This document shows, one piece after another, positions 21,180-32,996 of a stretch of DNA of 64,000 nucleotides. The DNA is taken from contig AP025283.1 in assembly GCA_024347235.1 (NCBI GenBank), forward strand, positions 2,728,001 to 2,792,000. Direction: 5' to 3'. How positions within the stretch are numbered: position 1 is the first letter of the stretch; every line of letters starts with the position of its first letter. The stretch is from Aliamphritea spongicola (GTDB lineage Bacteria; Pseudomonadota; Gammaproteobacteria; Pseudomonadales; Balneatricaceae). Under the pieces are notes generated by a model. The model saw only the letters and a list, made by a program, of their open reading frames with translations, was not told the origin of the DNA and searched no databases. The translations under genes and the position numbers were made by a program.

Positions 21180-22098
21180 ATGAATCAGTCTCTGCCGTCA
21201 CTGAATACATTAAAGGCATTTGAAGCAGCTGCCCGCCATCTTAACTATCATGCTGCTGCAGAAGAACTTACTGTAACGCCTGCCGCCGTCAAGCAACTGG
21301 TCAGCCGGCTGGAAGCTGCTGTCGGCACCCCTCTGCTGACACGCAAAGGCCGGGGGCTGATACTGACACCGGCGGGCATGGCAGGGTTGGACGACCTCAA
21401 CCAGGGAATGCAGCACATCCGTACATCCGTCGAAAAATGCGTAACACCCGCCAGCGCCGGCAGTTAACGATTACTGTCGAACCGTCTTTTTCCAGTGCCT
21501 GGCTAGTCCCCGGCTAGCACAGTTTCGCCAGTTACACCCGGATATCAGCGTGTTGATTGATTCCTGCCCCCAGATTATCGACCTGCAACGCAGCAATATA
21601 GATCTGGCTATCCGCTACGGCACTGCAAGGAATGACGGCCTGGTCCGTCACCCCTTTCAGCGATATTATTCTCCCGGCCTGCAGCCCCACATTTGCAGCA
21701 GAGCTGCCGTCACCACCAGCACTCACTGATCTACAGGCCAGTACACTGATTCACTGGGATACCACGCAGCTGGAAAGCGCCAAGTCCAGCCAGCAGTGGT
21801 TTCTCTGGAAAGGCTGGCTGGCAAACTTCGGCATCCAGCACATTGCCACGGATGAAGGCATGCATTTCAGTGAGTACAGTCAGGCCCTGCAGGCAGCCAT
21901 TGCCGGCCAGGGGTGATACTGGTCAGCGAACCCATTGTCAGCAATCTGTTTCAGTCCGGTCTGCTCACCTGCCCGTTCGCAGAAAAAGCCAGCCCGGCAC
22001 TCAGCTATGATGTGGTTGCCACGGAAGAATCAGCCCTGCGTCCGGAAGCCCAGGCATTTATTGACTGGATCACCGCCACGGCACACGCCGAACACTGA
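21180..22098 (+). CDS. LysR-family regulator (GcvA-like)
   Basis: About 306 residues. N-terminal LysR helix-turn-helix: LNTLKAFEAAARHLNYHAAA, EELTVTPAAVKQLVSRLEAA; then the substrate-binding domain (TITVEPSF, SNIDLAIRYG, FSEYSQALQAAIAGQGVILV). The text is closest to GcvA-type regulators. Four single-base losses, near 21438 (A-run), 21512 (C-run), 21650 (CTTTC) and 21913 (G-run). It is divergent from the DMT transporter gene, the usual arrangement of a LysR regulator and its target exporter. The 197-base gap after it shows no gene. Confidence 0.88.
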
Positions 22099-22295
22099 CA
22101 AAACAACACGCACAAAAGCCCAATCTGGGCACTTTATACCCACCACCCCACGGAATAATGACCAAAATACCTATCTGGGTCAGGTCTTTGCATTAAGTAG
22201 CATTGTCAGCGCTTTAAGGTCTGCAATAATTTTACTAAGACTTTCATAACACGGCTTATAACAGCTGGGCAGAACCACAAGTTTGCAGGACGCCT

Positions 22296-23038
22296 ATGAC
22301 TACAGCCCGAAAAGCGCGTAAGAAATATCTGAATCTGGAAGCGCTCGAAAAACAGATCGGCCAGTTTCCGATGCTGCCCGGTATTATTCATCAGCTGCTG
22401 CAACTGGACCCGGAATCAGACACATTTTTCGAGGCTGTTTTTCAGCTGGCCAGAACCGATCCGCCGCTCGCCTGCCTGATTCTCAGTCATGCAAACTCCG
22501 CAACGTCAGCCCCCGGCCACCCTATTTATGACCTGCGGGAAGCCCTTACCCGTATCGGCTCTGAAACTGTTGTAAAACTGGTAACAGAAGTATCTGTCGG
22601 CAAGGTATTCATGCCGTCTACTGAAGCGAAAAAGCCTGTGGCCCCACTCTGTCAGAGTGGCTGGCGAAATTGAGCGCGCCTGTCAGGATGCAGACAACAA
22701 GATCCCACCGGAACTGGGTTACATCTGCGGCCTGCTCCACGATCTGGGGCGCTTTGTACTCCTGCAATTTTCTCCGCAAACCATCAATCAGGCAGCCGCC
22801 GCTGGCTGGGAAACACTGGATGACCTGCCCAAAGCAGAACTGCAACTGATCGGCACGACTCATGCCCAGATCGGCTATCTCGCAGCGAAAAATGAATCTG
22901 CCGAAAATTATCTGCAGCCTGATCAAGCATCATCACGATGCCGCTGTTATCGAAAACAGCAAAGCGCCGGAACGCTTCAGAACCCTGGTGGGAATTACCA
23001 GAGATGCTTTATTTTCAAATCCTAACCAGCTTCGGTAA
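22296..23038 (+). CDS. HDOD-domain signalling protein
   Basis: About 245 residues. The HDOD domain is clear: LEKQIGQFPMLPGIIHQLLQL, the LARTDPPLACLILSHANSA block, ALTRIGSETVVKLV, and the HD-like YICGLLHDLGRFVLLQF. Single-base losses near 22630 and 22905, restoring IICSLIKHHHDAAVIENS, and one or more further ones; the C-terminal end is uncertain. The frame chosen stops at 23036-23038, but coding-like text continues to about 23160 in the same frame. HDOD proteins are non-enzymatic relatives of HD-GYP domains and act in motility and stress signalling. It lies 280 bases before a chemoreceptor gene; that gap is AT-rich with no other gene. Confidence 0.8.
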
Positions 23039-23317
23039 ACGGGCAATAAACGTCCTTCTGATAGCAATGATCACCGCACCTTTGCATCCATCAGCAAAAA
23101 GCTGAACGGACCAGAAACAGCGCCGATACGGCGTATAAAAACTGAGCACCGATTTAGCCTTTAGAAAGGATTAATTTTTCAAAAAACAGGAAAAATTTAT
23201 TAATACCAGGGAGGCATCTTTCATTCAAAAATAACGCAATTTCAAAATGATAGCTCCTAAGAGAAAAGCTGTACGGGGGTATATAACTTAAATATCTAAC
23301 ATACGGCAGAGTTAATC

Positions 23318-24968
23318 ATGATAAATGCATTTACCAAACTCAGTATCCGAACACGGCTAACGGCTATTATGCTGTTCATTGGCCTGCTCTTTATCAGCAT
23401 ATGGGTCGTCGCTTCAGTCAACTTAAGCAATGTCAGCGACAACAACCGAAAAGTTAATGAAGCTTACATTCCCGTCTTCAAGAACCTCTTAAAAGCCGAC
23501 ACAGATCTTCATCAGGTAATACTGGCCGAACGCACCGTTTTTATGAACGCGGCCCATGATGCTGATCTGCACAAAAATACATTGCAGACTTTAATAAAGA
23601 CATAGGCCAGGCCATTAAGAGGATTCGAAGCTATAAAGAGTTATCCGATGCTGGGATTGCGCCCAACATGGATGAAACCATAGACAAAATTGAAGGCCTG
23701 ATTATTCAATGGCAAACACAGTCAGTGATTAAACTGAATGAAACCAGCCTTGAAAAACAACGGGATCATTCTCATTTCAGCACCCACACTTCAGAGCCTA
23801 TTTTTCTGAGCTCACCGAATTACTGGACACATTACTTGAATCCATCATATCCAGTGTTAATGATGGCGCCAGTACCTCCAAAGACAGCATTGATACGACC
23901 AACTGGTCAATGACCCTAGCAGTCATTATCGGATTAGCACTGATAACAGCGCTTGTTTTGTTACTGCCATTAATGATCACCAGAAAACTCAATCAGATTA
24001 CGCAGCGGATGAAAGAAATTTCTGAAGGTGACGGTGATCTGACCCTGAGGATGAATCTGAAATCCACCGATGAAGTGGGCCAGCTGGCCTATGCATTCGA
24101 CACCTTTCTCGACAGATTACACCAACTGGTTACTGATATTGTTCAGGTTGTCCATCAGCTCAGTAAACATCAGACACAATTGAATGACGCCGCCAGAGCC
24201 TCCCAAGAGGCATCATCTGAACAACAGCAGGATATCGACACTGTCAGCACGGCTACCAACAATATGTCGGTCACTGCCAGCCAGGTTGCCGATAATGCAG
24301 AACAGGCAGCAAACAGTACAGACACATGCAAACAGGCCACAGACAGCGGACAGACCATTGTTGATGACACCCGTGATTCCATTGAGCAGCTTTCAAACCA
24401 GATGAACAGCGCAGCTCAGGTGGTTAACCAACTCCAGAAAAGAAGCATTGGTGTTAACTCTGTCGTCGAAGTTATTCATAACATTGCCGAGCAAACCAAC
24501 CTGTTAGCACTTAACGCAGCGATTGAAGCGGCCCGGGCCGGAGAACAGGGACGCGGATTCGCCGTCGTTGCAGATGAAGTACGATCGCTGGCAGGTAAAA
24601 CCCAGCAGTCGACCACTGAAATCAGCGCCATTATTGAAGAATTACAAAACACTTCTGCGGATGCAGTTAGCGCAATAGAAGACAGTGTGAAACAAACTGA
24701 ACAGGTGGTGAGTCTGGTAAGTGATGCTGAAGCCTCCCTCAATACCATTTCCCAGACGATTGAAGAAATCAGAACAATGAATGCTCAGGTTGCGGCAGCG
24801 GCTGAACAACAAACCGAAATGACAGAGGATATCAACCAGAGAATTTATAACATCTCAGATCAGTCAGGCGTTGCAACCAAGAATGCCAGCCTCAGTGCAA
24901 GTGCCAGCCTGGCTGTCAATCAACTCAGCCAGGAACTGCAGGGATTGGTAAGCCGCTTTAAAATCTGA
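23318..24968 (+). CDS. Methyl-accepting chemotaxis protein
   Basis: About 549 residues. First membrane helix near residues 13-35 ([19 protein letters not shown]), a periplasmic four-helix-type sensor domain with [19 protein letters not shown], second membrane helix [24 protein letters not shown] domain ([20 protein letters not shown]), then a methyl-accepting signalling domain with the conserved hairpin tip [20 protein letters not shown] and [14 protein letters not shown]. Frameshifts near 23585 and between 23760 and 23905. The sensor type resembles four-helix-bundle domains of Vibrio and Pseudomonas receptors; the ligand is unknown. It is a single transcription unit ended by a hairpin at 25041. 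Confidence 0.93.
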
Positions 24969-25040
24969 GACAGAACGCGTCGCCTGAGCATGTAAAGATA
25001 ATTCAGAGCGGAACACTCTGCTTCTTTTTAACCTTCCAAC

Positions 25041-25069
25041 AAAGCACGCCTGCCAGACAGGCGTGCTTT
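25041..25069. terminator. Bidirectional terminator between chemoreceptor and LysR genes
   Basis: AAAGCACGCCTG and CAGGCGTGCTTT form a 12-bp stem around CCAGA. It lies between two convergent genes; its A and T flanks allow function in both directions. Confidence 0.82.
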
Positions 25070-25104
25070 CACGCATAAAAGTAATTCGATATTATTTTTC
25101 AGAT

Positions 25105-26100
25105 TTATTGTTTTTCAGACAGCACGCTGAGATCAGCAATCCGGTGTTTCACTAATGGATTGGCTTCTAACTGCTGCTGTTGCCAGCGAATAAAGTCAGC
25201 CACCAGGGTATCACTTTGCAGATCCGCCAACCCATCACTGGCAATAAGCCAGTAACCGGGCATCAGTGCCGGATCCAACTGGCTGACGGTCCAGTCCCCA
25301 GCGGCTGCACCAGCTCGCCAGTCGCCATATGATCCCGGGCAACATCTTCTGACATCAACGCCACTCCTAACCCCTGCAGGGTTGCCTCGATCTGGCTGGC
25401 CTGACTGTCCAGTGGCATCGCCTGACGCTCTGCAACCGTATCCACATCAAAATGCTCCAGTACCTGCTTCCACAGATACACCGACAGCTCCGTACAGAGT
25501 AAACGGTGATGCAGTAAATCCTGAGGCTCTGCCAACGCTTTACGCTTCAGCAGTGACGGCGCACATACCAGACACTTGTCATCCCGGATCAGTAACTGTT
25601 TGTGGCGGAACGGCCACTGACCAAAGCCCCACTGAATGGCAACATCGGTCTCTTCCCGGGAAAATCAGGGAACCGTAAAGCAGTACGGACATTGAAATCC
25701 ACCTGAGGATAACGGGCTTCAAAATCACTGAAACCGGGCAATAAACAATGCACCGCAAACCAGGGAGATACCCGGATATTAAACTGCCGGCGGCCCTGCT
25801 TGGCACGGATATCCGCAATACCGGTTTCGATCAGGCTTACTCCCCGCTCAACATAATCAAGCAACTGCCCGCCTTCCTGAGTCAGCTGTATACCCGCAGA
25901 CAAGCGTACAAAGAGACTGAACTGCAGAGACTCCTCCAGCGAACGCACCTGCAGGCTCACCGCCTGAGGCGTGACGCACAACTCTTCTGCCGCTTTTTAA
26001 AGCTGCCATGGCGGGCCGCCACCGCAAAGACATGCAAGCCCCGCAAAGGCAAACGGCCGGAAGCTGACCGGGCATCCTGTTTCGTCATTTTCTCTGTCAT
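25105..26100 (-). CDS. LysR-family transcriptional regulator
   Basis: About 331 residues. N-terminal helix-turn-helix reads LPLRGLHVFAVAARHGSFKK then AAEELCVTPQAVSLQVRSLE, a GcvA/AmpR-type LysR start. The effector domain follows (FNIRVSPWFAVHCLLPGFSD, IQATLQGLGVAL-like IEATLQGLGVALMSE). Frameshifts near 25995 (A-run), 25662 and 25290. The ATG at 26100 overlaps the stop of the mscS-like gene (ATGA), so it is the downstream member of that unit. Its end at 25105 (VLSEKQ) faces the chemoreceptor gene. Target unknown. Confidence 0.85.
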
Positions 26101-28403
26101 ACCGGTTTGCCCGCTTCTGCAGGCTGGCTGTTCTGGATAGCTTCACTGGCCGCAGCGACGGCCCGCTCTTTATCCTGCTCGGTAGCGTGTTCCGGCATCT
26201 GCACCTCAACTTTGCGACGGGCAAACTCAATGCCGTTTTCCGCAAACACCCGCTGAACCTGCGCATAAACTTCCTTACGGATCATAAACTGGCCGCCGGG
26301 TTTGCAGGTAAACTTACCGCGGATCACCATCCCCACTTCATCCACTTCCAGCACCCCTGACTCTTGAAAGGTTCAATGAAGTCTTTACCGATCAGCGGAT
26401 GGTCCAGCAACTCTTTACCCAGATTCTTAAACAACTTCTTCACCTTATTGATATCCGTATCATGGGGCACCCGGAACCGCAGCTTCATAATCACCCAGTC
26501 GCGGCTGTAATTGGTCAGGCGGGAAATGTCACCATAGGGCACGGTATGTAACGCCCCGAGATGATGTCGCAAACGCAGCGAACGCAGGGCTATTTTTCGA
26601 CCGTTCCCTTTATTTCCCCAACATCCACATACTCGCCCATGCGAAATGCATCATCGATCAGGAAGAACATTCCGGATACGATATCTTTCACCAGCGTCTG
26701 GGCACCAAAACCGATTGCCAGACCAACGACACCGGCACCTGCCAGCAACGGGGTGGTGTTAACCCCAAGGCTGCTGAGAATGGCAAACAGCGAACTGACA
26801 AAAATCAGTACAAAGGCAATGATCCTGATAATCGGCAGTAAAGTTGCAGCCCGGGACAGCCCCTGCCCGCCTTCTGAATCCTGCTCCTGCTCACCGGCTG
26901 GCAGCTCGGTCGCCAGCTTGCGTTTAACCAGCACATCGATCACCTGAGCGGCAATCATCGCCAGCAAGAGCAGAACCGTCGATTCAACCAGGCTTGCCGC
27001 AATTCTCGCACTGACTCCCTGACTGGCCAGATCCACATAACTGACACCCCACAACAGAGGCAACACAATCAGAATCAGACCGGCCAGCAGCAGCCGGGTT
27101 ACTCTTAAGGCACTAACCTGTACCTCACCGCGCATCAGGGCTTCCTGTTCTCTGGTTGAACCGGTTGCTGTGTCTCCTTCCACCGTTTCAGCAGATTCAG
27201 CCTCAGGATCGTCAACATCAGCGTTGGCACTGGCCTGCGCCCCGCAGTCAGTCAGATGCAGAGGATAGAAATGCTCAATCACAGCCCGGATCGCCACATC
27301 AAAAAATGGCACCACCAACAGAATGACCAGGGTAAACACAGCTGCATAAATCAACTCGAGGCTGAAGCCTCCGTTAGCAATGATGACCTGTAAACTCAGC
27401 CAGGTCAGGACTACTGCCACCATGACAACCTTTGGCCAGAACTCCGCAAACCGTATTCTGAAAGGCTGTTCTGTTCATTCTGTAACAACAGCATGGCTGT
27501 AAAGGTTTGCCGGTTACTCCAGACGATCCATAACAGTGCCAGATAAAAGCCGAAATCAATCCAGAATCCCAGCCCCGCCTCAAAGGGCTTAAGGCCCAGA
27601 TGCCAGCTCCATTCCAGAATAATGCTGCTGGTCGCCAGCAACGCCAGTAATACCCCTGATACACCATGCGTACAGCAGCAGGGTCCGGCAAATTAACCAT
27701 CCGTAAGTGGCTGTGAGAAGGCGCCAGAAAAATGACATCAGCACATAGGCCACCCGGCCCATATAGACATAATCAAGAATGGCTACAGCGGTCATCAGGG
27801 CTGTTTCATTACTGATCGTCAGCATCAGCAAGGTTTCTGCCACACTGTAAAAATCACCAGGCTGATGTTCACCAGCAGGAAATAACGCCCCAGTAATTTC
27901 AGCCGGAGCGAAAATGGCAGTGCCGAGCCGTCATCTTCAGGCAAACGGTATTTAGCGGGCAGCAGGCGCAGTACCCCGGCAGAAACGGCATAGGCAACCG
28001 CAAGAATCAGCGCAACCAGCCCTGCAAACCAGATAACGGCAAAGAAATCACTGAACGCCTCACTGAGCGCATCCCCCACCACTGCAAAGTTCTGTGGTAA
28101 CGCCAGTAACTGCTGCACGGCCCCCAGTAAATGATCCCGAGTATTCACAATGCCTGCAGTAAAGCCTTCAAACAGACTCTGTTTTTCTTCCGCTGATTTC
28201 TCCGCCAGCCCCTGCAGCTGTTTATTCAGCAGGCTGCGAACCTCTTTATCTGATAACTCCGCCAGAAAGCCACTGACACTTTCTTTTGTCAGTGTTTCCG
28301 GCAGTTGGGGTTCAGCGGTGGCCGTCGCGGCATGTACGTTAACCAACACACTCAGAAGCAAAGAGAACACAACCCCAAGGCCGGTGATTAATCGCAACTG
28401 CAT
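26097..28403 (-). CDS. Large MscS-family mechanosensitive channel
   Basis: About 770 residues, in six frame-shifted pieces. A signal peptide (MQLRLITGLGVVFSLLLSVL, cleavage after VHA) is followed by a periplasmic helical domain, about ten membrane segments, and the MscS core: TM3 with GVNTTPLLAGAGVVGLAIG and FGAQTLVKDIVSGMFFLIDD, then the beta domain (MGEYVDVGEIKGTVEK), then the cytoplasmic alpha/beta domain (TVPYGDISRLTNYSRDW). The layout matches the multi-TM MscS group (YbdG/YnaI to MscK-like). It acts in the inner membrane as an osmotic safety valve. Frameshifts near 27843, 27640, 27415, 26590 and 26345. It is translationally coupled to the LysR gene downstream. Confidence 0.87.
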
Positions 28404-28442
28404 AAAGGATATCCTTTGTTATTTTTCTTTAGGGAACAGGCG

Positions 28443-28934
28443 TCAGAACCAGCGACGCACCTGTTGCATATAGGTCTGGTAGTCATCACCGAACTTAGCC
28501 AGTAAGTAAGCCTCTTCTTTACGGATAGCAAAATACGACAATAACCTCAGCGTCACGCTACCGCATAACACGACCCAGCCGTTCAGTAACCAAAGCCCCA
28601 GGCCAACCTGAAATACAAACATTGCAAGATAGATAGGATTACGCGAAAAACGGTAAACACCTGAAACTATGATACGGCTGGTAGGCTGCCAGGGTTCTAT
28701 ATGGGTTTTAGCGCGCCAGAACTGCCAGACACACGCCAGTGCCAGACACACAGCAACGGCCATCAGAAACACACCCGGCCAGTACACTAACGTACTCAGG
28801 GTTAAAGGCACGATAAGGTTCAGCCCCACCCCCAGTAAAATTGATCCGGCGACCATCATCGGCGGCGGTACTCTGACACCGGGGCCACACTTGTCGTTAT
28901 CAGGATCGAATGGCTGATCGGAATGAACTGTCAT
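28443..28934 (-). CDS. Isoprenylcysteine carboxyl methyltransferase-like membrane protein
   Basis: Intact 163 residues, with four hydrophobic segments and the ICMT/PEMT-type C-terminal motif: SGVYRFSRNPIYLAMFVFQV (the RNPxY signature) and EEAYLLAKFGDDYQTYMQQV. Bacterial members of this family are small integral-membrane SAM-dependent methyltransferases of largely unknown substrate. It is followed on the same strand by the mscS-like gene 39 bases later, so the two may be co-transcribed. Confidence 0.88.
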   Translation of the reverse strand: MTVHSDQPFDPDNDKCGPGVRVPPPMMVAGSILLGVGLNLIVPLTLSTLVYWPGVFLMAVAVCLALACVWQFWRAKTHIEPWQPTSRIIVSGVYRFSRNPIYLAMFVFQVGLGLWLLNGWVVLCGSVTLRLLSYFAIRKEEAYLLAKFGDDYQTYMQQVRRWF

Positions 28935-29008
28935 CTTAAAATCCGGCTATCAATGGCGTTAGTACAGCAGTATATTGAATCCCCGGGGCAATGATAAGGA
29001 ATCAGACA

Positions 29009-29901
29009 ATGTTCGGTTTACAAAACAACAAGATAGTAAAACTGCAACTCATTTCCGCTCTGATTCTTAGCAGTGCGTACACACAGGCAGGCCCGCTGAA
29101 ACTGGCCAGCTGGAATATCGAGTGGCTGGATACGACACCGCAACAGCGTCAGCAGGAACGAACCGCTACAGACTACGCAAAGCTCAGAGACTACGCCCGC
29201 CGGCTGGACGCTGACATCATCGCCTTTCAGGAAGTCGCCGACACCGCCAGCGCCGCCCGTCTGTTCCCTGCAGATGAATATCAGCTGTTTATCTCATCCC
29301 GGAAAACGATCAGAAAGTCGGCTACGCCATTCGCCACACACTTAAAGCGGAACCGCTTCCTGAACTGAAAGCCCTGGACCTCTATGGAAAACAAAGCCTG
29401 CGTTACGGGTTCCCGGTTAAAGTAACCACCCCTGACCGGCAAAGCCTCACTCTACTGAATGTGCACCTGAAAGCCGGCTGCTACAACAATAAAGCCGACA
29501 AACAGAGCAAGCGTCGTAAAAGTTGTCAGCAACTGGACCGGCAAATAAAACTGATTAACACCTGGGCTGAACAACAAGCCGGCACTAAGTACGTAATACT
29601 CGGTGACTTTAACCGGCAACTGAAAAACACCGCCGACAAATACGGTAAACGCTTACAGGAAAGCGGCCTCCAAAGCACCGGTAACAACAATGCCAGCCAG
29701 TGCTTCAGCCGGCGATACGATAAAAACCAGCGCTGGACCCTGAGAAATTACCGCCAGTACATCGATCATATACTCCTCAGCAATTCAGCTCATATAGCCC
29801 TTGAGCCCGGTTCATTCCGGCAACATGTGTTTGCAAAGGATGACGTCCTGAACACCTACCTGAGTGACCACTGTCCGATATCCGTTACGCTGAATTTCTG
29901 A
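29009..29901 (+). CDS. Secreted endonuclease/exonuclease/phosphatase-family protein
   Basis: About 297 residues. Signal peptide VKLQLISALILSSAYTQA and then GPLKLASWNIEWLD, the EEP start (Asn in the catalytic N-I-E block). Further EEP motifs: DADIIAFQEVAD (catalytic Glu), LTLLNVHLKAGC, YVILGDFNRQLKN (Asp and Asn) and YLSDHCPISVTL (catalytic His). ATG 29009 is preferred over 28991 because AAGGA lies 9 bases ahead. One frameshift near 29300. It should act outside the cytoplasm as a DNase or phosphodiesterase. Confidence 0.87.
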
Positions 29902-30042
29902 GGCATTTCAGACAACTGAGAAGCCTTAACAAACCTGCTTATACGTTTTATTTATTTGCTTATATGTATTTTTGCGATACCTTAAGTACTACAACTCTTT
30001 GATTTATTTGTAGTATTTTAAATCCATCGGGGATACAAACGT

Positions 30043-30857
30043 ATGAGACGCCGTGGTCAGTTAGCCAGAAGTTTACTGCTCGGAACCTGTTTGTTGTTTA
30101 CTGCCTATACACCTGCCTGGTCTGAAGAGGCAACGCTTAAAGCCTGCGGCCATCAGGATTACCCGCCCTGGAACTGGCACAGTCAGGGTGAAATACGCGG
30201 CGCCTGTGCCGATGTTACCCGAGAACTGTTTGGCCGCCTGGGTATCGGCGTAGACCTTTCGTACGTCGGGCCTTGGAAACGCTGCCAGAAAGCTGTCGAA
30301 GAAGGTGATGTAGACGTTAATATCTGTGCCTTTATCAACCCTGCCCGCCAGACCTATTCAGACTTCACCGCCACCCCAATGGGCTACAACCAGAACGCTG
30401 TGTTCGTCAGCAAAGACAATGCATTCGGTTTTAATCGCTGGGCAGACCTCAGCGGGAAACAGGCGGCTATGGTGCTGGGTGTAAGTATCGGCGAACAGTT
30501 TGATACGTTTCTGAAAAACAATGTGAACATTGAATGGGTACCGGATTACAAATCAGCTTTCATGATGCTTAAACACCGGCGGGTCGACTTTGTGCCTTTC
30601 GGCCGTGAATCCGGGCTAACCAAACTGGCTACCCTGAATATGTCAGATGATATCGTGCCACTGGATCATCCGATCACCACCGGCAACCTGTACATCTCTA
30701 TCTCAAAAAATCCCGATTTAAGCATTTACTGCCCGAAATTAACGCCATGATTCAGGAACCAGGCTACCGGCAATGGGTTACAGAGTTACTGAAAACCAAT
30801 ATAGAAAAGTATTCCGCTGAGCAGGCCAGACTCAGATCATCAATCAAAAATAACTGA
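30043..30857 (+). CDS. Periplasmic solute-binding protein (family 3 type)
   Basis: About 271 residues. Signal peptide LARSLLLGTCLLFTAYTPAW then SEEATLKACGHQDYPPWNW, a substrate-binding start of the PBP type 2 fold. Further signatures: LFGRLGIGVDLSYVGPWKRC and VNICAFINPARQTYSDF. One frameshift near 30718, after which a C-terminal segment continues to the stop at 30855-30857. No ABC permease or ATPase lies beside it, so it is either an orphan binding protein or a sensor-like one; the substrate is unknown. Confidence 0.83.
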
Positions 30858-30958
30858 CCGACATCATCTATTTTCAGCCTCTCTGGTTTAATTTTTACTT
30901 AGTCAGCTCACTACGAAAGCAACTGCCTTAAGTCTGATATCGCCGGTTTGCTTAAACC

Positions 30959-30984
30959 AAAGGAGAGCCGAAGCTCTCCTTTTT
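30959..30984. terminator. Bidirectional terminator between solute-binding and Rieske genes
   Basis: AAAGGAGAGC and GCTCTCCTTT form a stem with CGAA loop; T-rich sequence follows on the plus strand. It lies between two convergent genes, 20 bases from the stop of the Rieske-reductase gene. Confidence 0.85.
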
Positions 30985-31002
30985 CTTACTTTCATCACCT
31001 GT

Positions 31003-32970
31003 TTACAGGGCGATTTCAGTATCCGTGATCGGGTTGGTACAGCAAGCCAGTACGTAACCCTGATCGATTTCCTTCTGGCTGATACCGCCACTGTGAACCA
31101 TGTGGGTATCACCGGAAACCACCTTGACCTTACAGGTACCGCATACACCGAAGCCACAGGCACTCGGAATGGCGATGTCGGCCGCTTTAGCCGCATCCAG
31201 CAGGGTTTCACGCTGGCTGACTTCACGGGTCTTGTCAGACTTACCGAAGTTAACCTGCACCACTTCTGCGCCATCCGGAAACTGATCTTCCTGCTCAGAC
31301 GCATCCGGTGCACCGAAGCTTTCCTCATGGTAACGGCTCATATCGAAACCGGATGCATCCAGCGCATCCCGTACCGCTTTCATAAACGGTGCAGGACCAC
31401 AGCAATACACATCACGGTCCATATAGTCCGGTGCAGTCAGACCCAGAATCAGCTTGTTGAAACGGCCACGCAGGCCAGTCCAGGCGTTGTATTCTGTATC
31501 TTCAGCACACACCCAGCTCAGGCGGAAGTTAGGGCAACGGCCGGCAATGTTTTCCAGCTCTTCGCGGAACAGAATATCCTGCGGTGTATTCACACAGCTG
31601 ATGAAGTTCACATCCAAATCGTAGCCATAGTCGAACATCCAGCGGGTCATGGACATCATCGGCGTGATACCGGAACCTGCAGAAATGAACAGATACTTCT
31701 CAGACGGCTGGTTAAAGAAGCTGAACTCACCTGCCGGCCCGTAAGCCTTCAGGCTGTCACCCGGTTTAACGTTGTCAAACAACCAGCGGGTGCCGGTGCT
31801 GTCCGGCTGAACCTTCACGGTAACCGACAGAGAGAACGGCCGCGACGGCGTCGACGAAATGGTATAGGTACGCAGTACCGGACCGTCTTCGGTCGGCAGC
31901 GACAGGGTTACAAACTGACCCGGCTTAAACTTAAACCAGCTGCCACCTTCTGTTTTGAAGGTGAAGGTCTTCACGTTATGGGTCTCGTTCACCACCATGG
32001 TGCACACCAGTTCCTGGGCACTGCTGTCCCAGATACGGTGTTCAGAGAACATATCGTTGTAGTCCATATCGTTATGGCGCAGCACCGGTGCTTCCAGACC
32101 GTACTTCTCGGCGAATTCCATATTCGCCTGGTGCTGTTCGTCCGGATCAGCATCAACTGTCACCGTCAGGCTGGACTGGTAATCCGTCACACCCCACTGC
32201 TCCATTAATGCCTGATCCAGATAATCCCGGCCCGGTGCGGCGTCAACAGACACCAGACACTGGATTGAAAACTCCGTCTGATAGAGGTTTAACGGGATCT
32301 TACGGATGATCGCAATGTGATCCGGCGCCTGCCAGATGCTAATGTTCTTGCCGGTAAACAGGCACTCAGCGGCCTCATTAGAAAAGCTTTCAGCTTCTTC
32401 CCAGTGCCCTTCTGCCAGCTGGCGGTACTCTGCGGCAGACGCCCACTGATCAATATCCGCCAGCGGTAAACCGGCCAGCGCCTGCTTGAAGGTCTCTTCA
32501 GCTCCATCAAAAGAAGCATCTTCTTCAGTCAAATGAACAAAAATAAACCCTTCATGTTCCGCAATGGCGAATTTCTTCAGCGGATAATCATCCAGATTCA
32601 CTTCGTCCATCATGTTACGGGCAAACACCAGCTCACCGTTCAGATCGTAAGTCCACTGGTGATACGGGCACACCAGATTAGGCGCATTACCCTTATCCTG
32701 CTGGCATACCCGGGAACCCCGGTGGCGACAGCTGTTATTCAGTGCAACGATCTGGCCGTCATTGTTGCGCACCAGAATCACCGGGTAATGACCGGCCTGC
32801 ACAGTCATGTAATCACCGTTGGCAGGAATCTGGCTGCTGTGGCCGGCAAACAGCCAGTCGCTGTACCACTGCTCATGCAGTTCAGATTTAGAACTTTCGT
32901 GGCTCTGGTAAATCAGTTCCTGATTGTCTTCAGTTCCACAGGGGCGGCTTGTCGAAATAGTTGTTGTCAT
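31003..32970 (-). CDS. Rieske-reductase fusion with intact Rieske site but lost mononuclear iron site
   Basis: Uninterrupted 655-residue protein; start taken at 32970 (MTTTISTSRPCG). Domains: Rieske [2Fe-2S] domain with all ligands, Cys81-x-His83 (SCRHRGSRVC) and Cys101-x2-His104 (CPYHQWTYDL); an oxygenase-like middle whose iron motif is degenerate: W190 to G207 reads EEAESFSNEAAECLFTG, with Glu202 and Gly207 where the two His ligands belong; then a ferredoxin-NADP reductase-like domain (RTYTISSTPS, AGSGITPMMS), and a C-terminal plant-type ferredoxin (CGFGVCGTC, last Cys in ACCTNP). It should carry electrons from NAD(P)H through FAD and [2Fe-2S] to its own Rieske cluster. It lies 26 bases after its partner oxygenase. 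A similar role is known for NdmD in caffeine demethylation. Confidence 0.9.
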   Translation of the reverse strand: MTTTISTSRPCGTEDNQELIYQSHESSKSELHEQWYSDWLFAGHSSQIPANGDYMTVQAGHYPVILVRNNDGQIVALNNSCRHRGSRVCQQDKGNAPNLVCPYHQWTYDLNGELVFARNMMDEVNLDDYPLKKFAIAEHEGFIFVHLTEEDASFDGAEETFKQALAGLPLADIDQWASAAEYRQLAEGHWEEAESFSNEAAECLFTGKNISIWQAPDHIAIIRKIPLNLYQTEFSIQCLVSVDAAPGRDYLDQALMEQWGVTDYQSSLTVTVDADPDEQHQANMEFAEKYGLEAPVLRHNDMDYNDMFSEHRIWDSSAQELVCTMVVNETHNVKTFTFKTEGGSWFKFKPGQFVTLSLPTEDGPVLRTYTISSTPSRPFSLSVTVKVQPDSTGTRWLFDNVKPGDSLKAYGPAGEFSFFNQPSEKYLFISAGSGITPMMSMTRWMFDYGYDLDVNFISCVNTPQDILFREELENIAGRCPNFRLSWVCAEDTEYNAWTGLRGRFNKLILGLTAPDYMDRDVYCCGPAPFMKAVRDALDASGFDMSRYHEESFGAPDASEQEDQFPDGAEVVQVNFGKSDKTREVSQRETLLDAAKAADIAIPSACGFGVCGTCKVKVVSGDTHMVHSGGISQKEIDQGYVLACCTNPITDTEIAL

Positions 32971-32996
32971 TATCAGATCTCTTACTGCCGTGGCTA

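Noticed and set aside
31093..32208. Long plus-strand open frame (over 370 codons) opposite the Rieske-reductase gene
   Set aside because: It is the antisense shadow of a gene with unmistakable Rieske, reductase and ferredoxin motifs. The translation has no recognisable family features.
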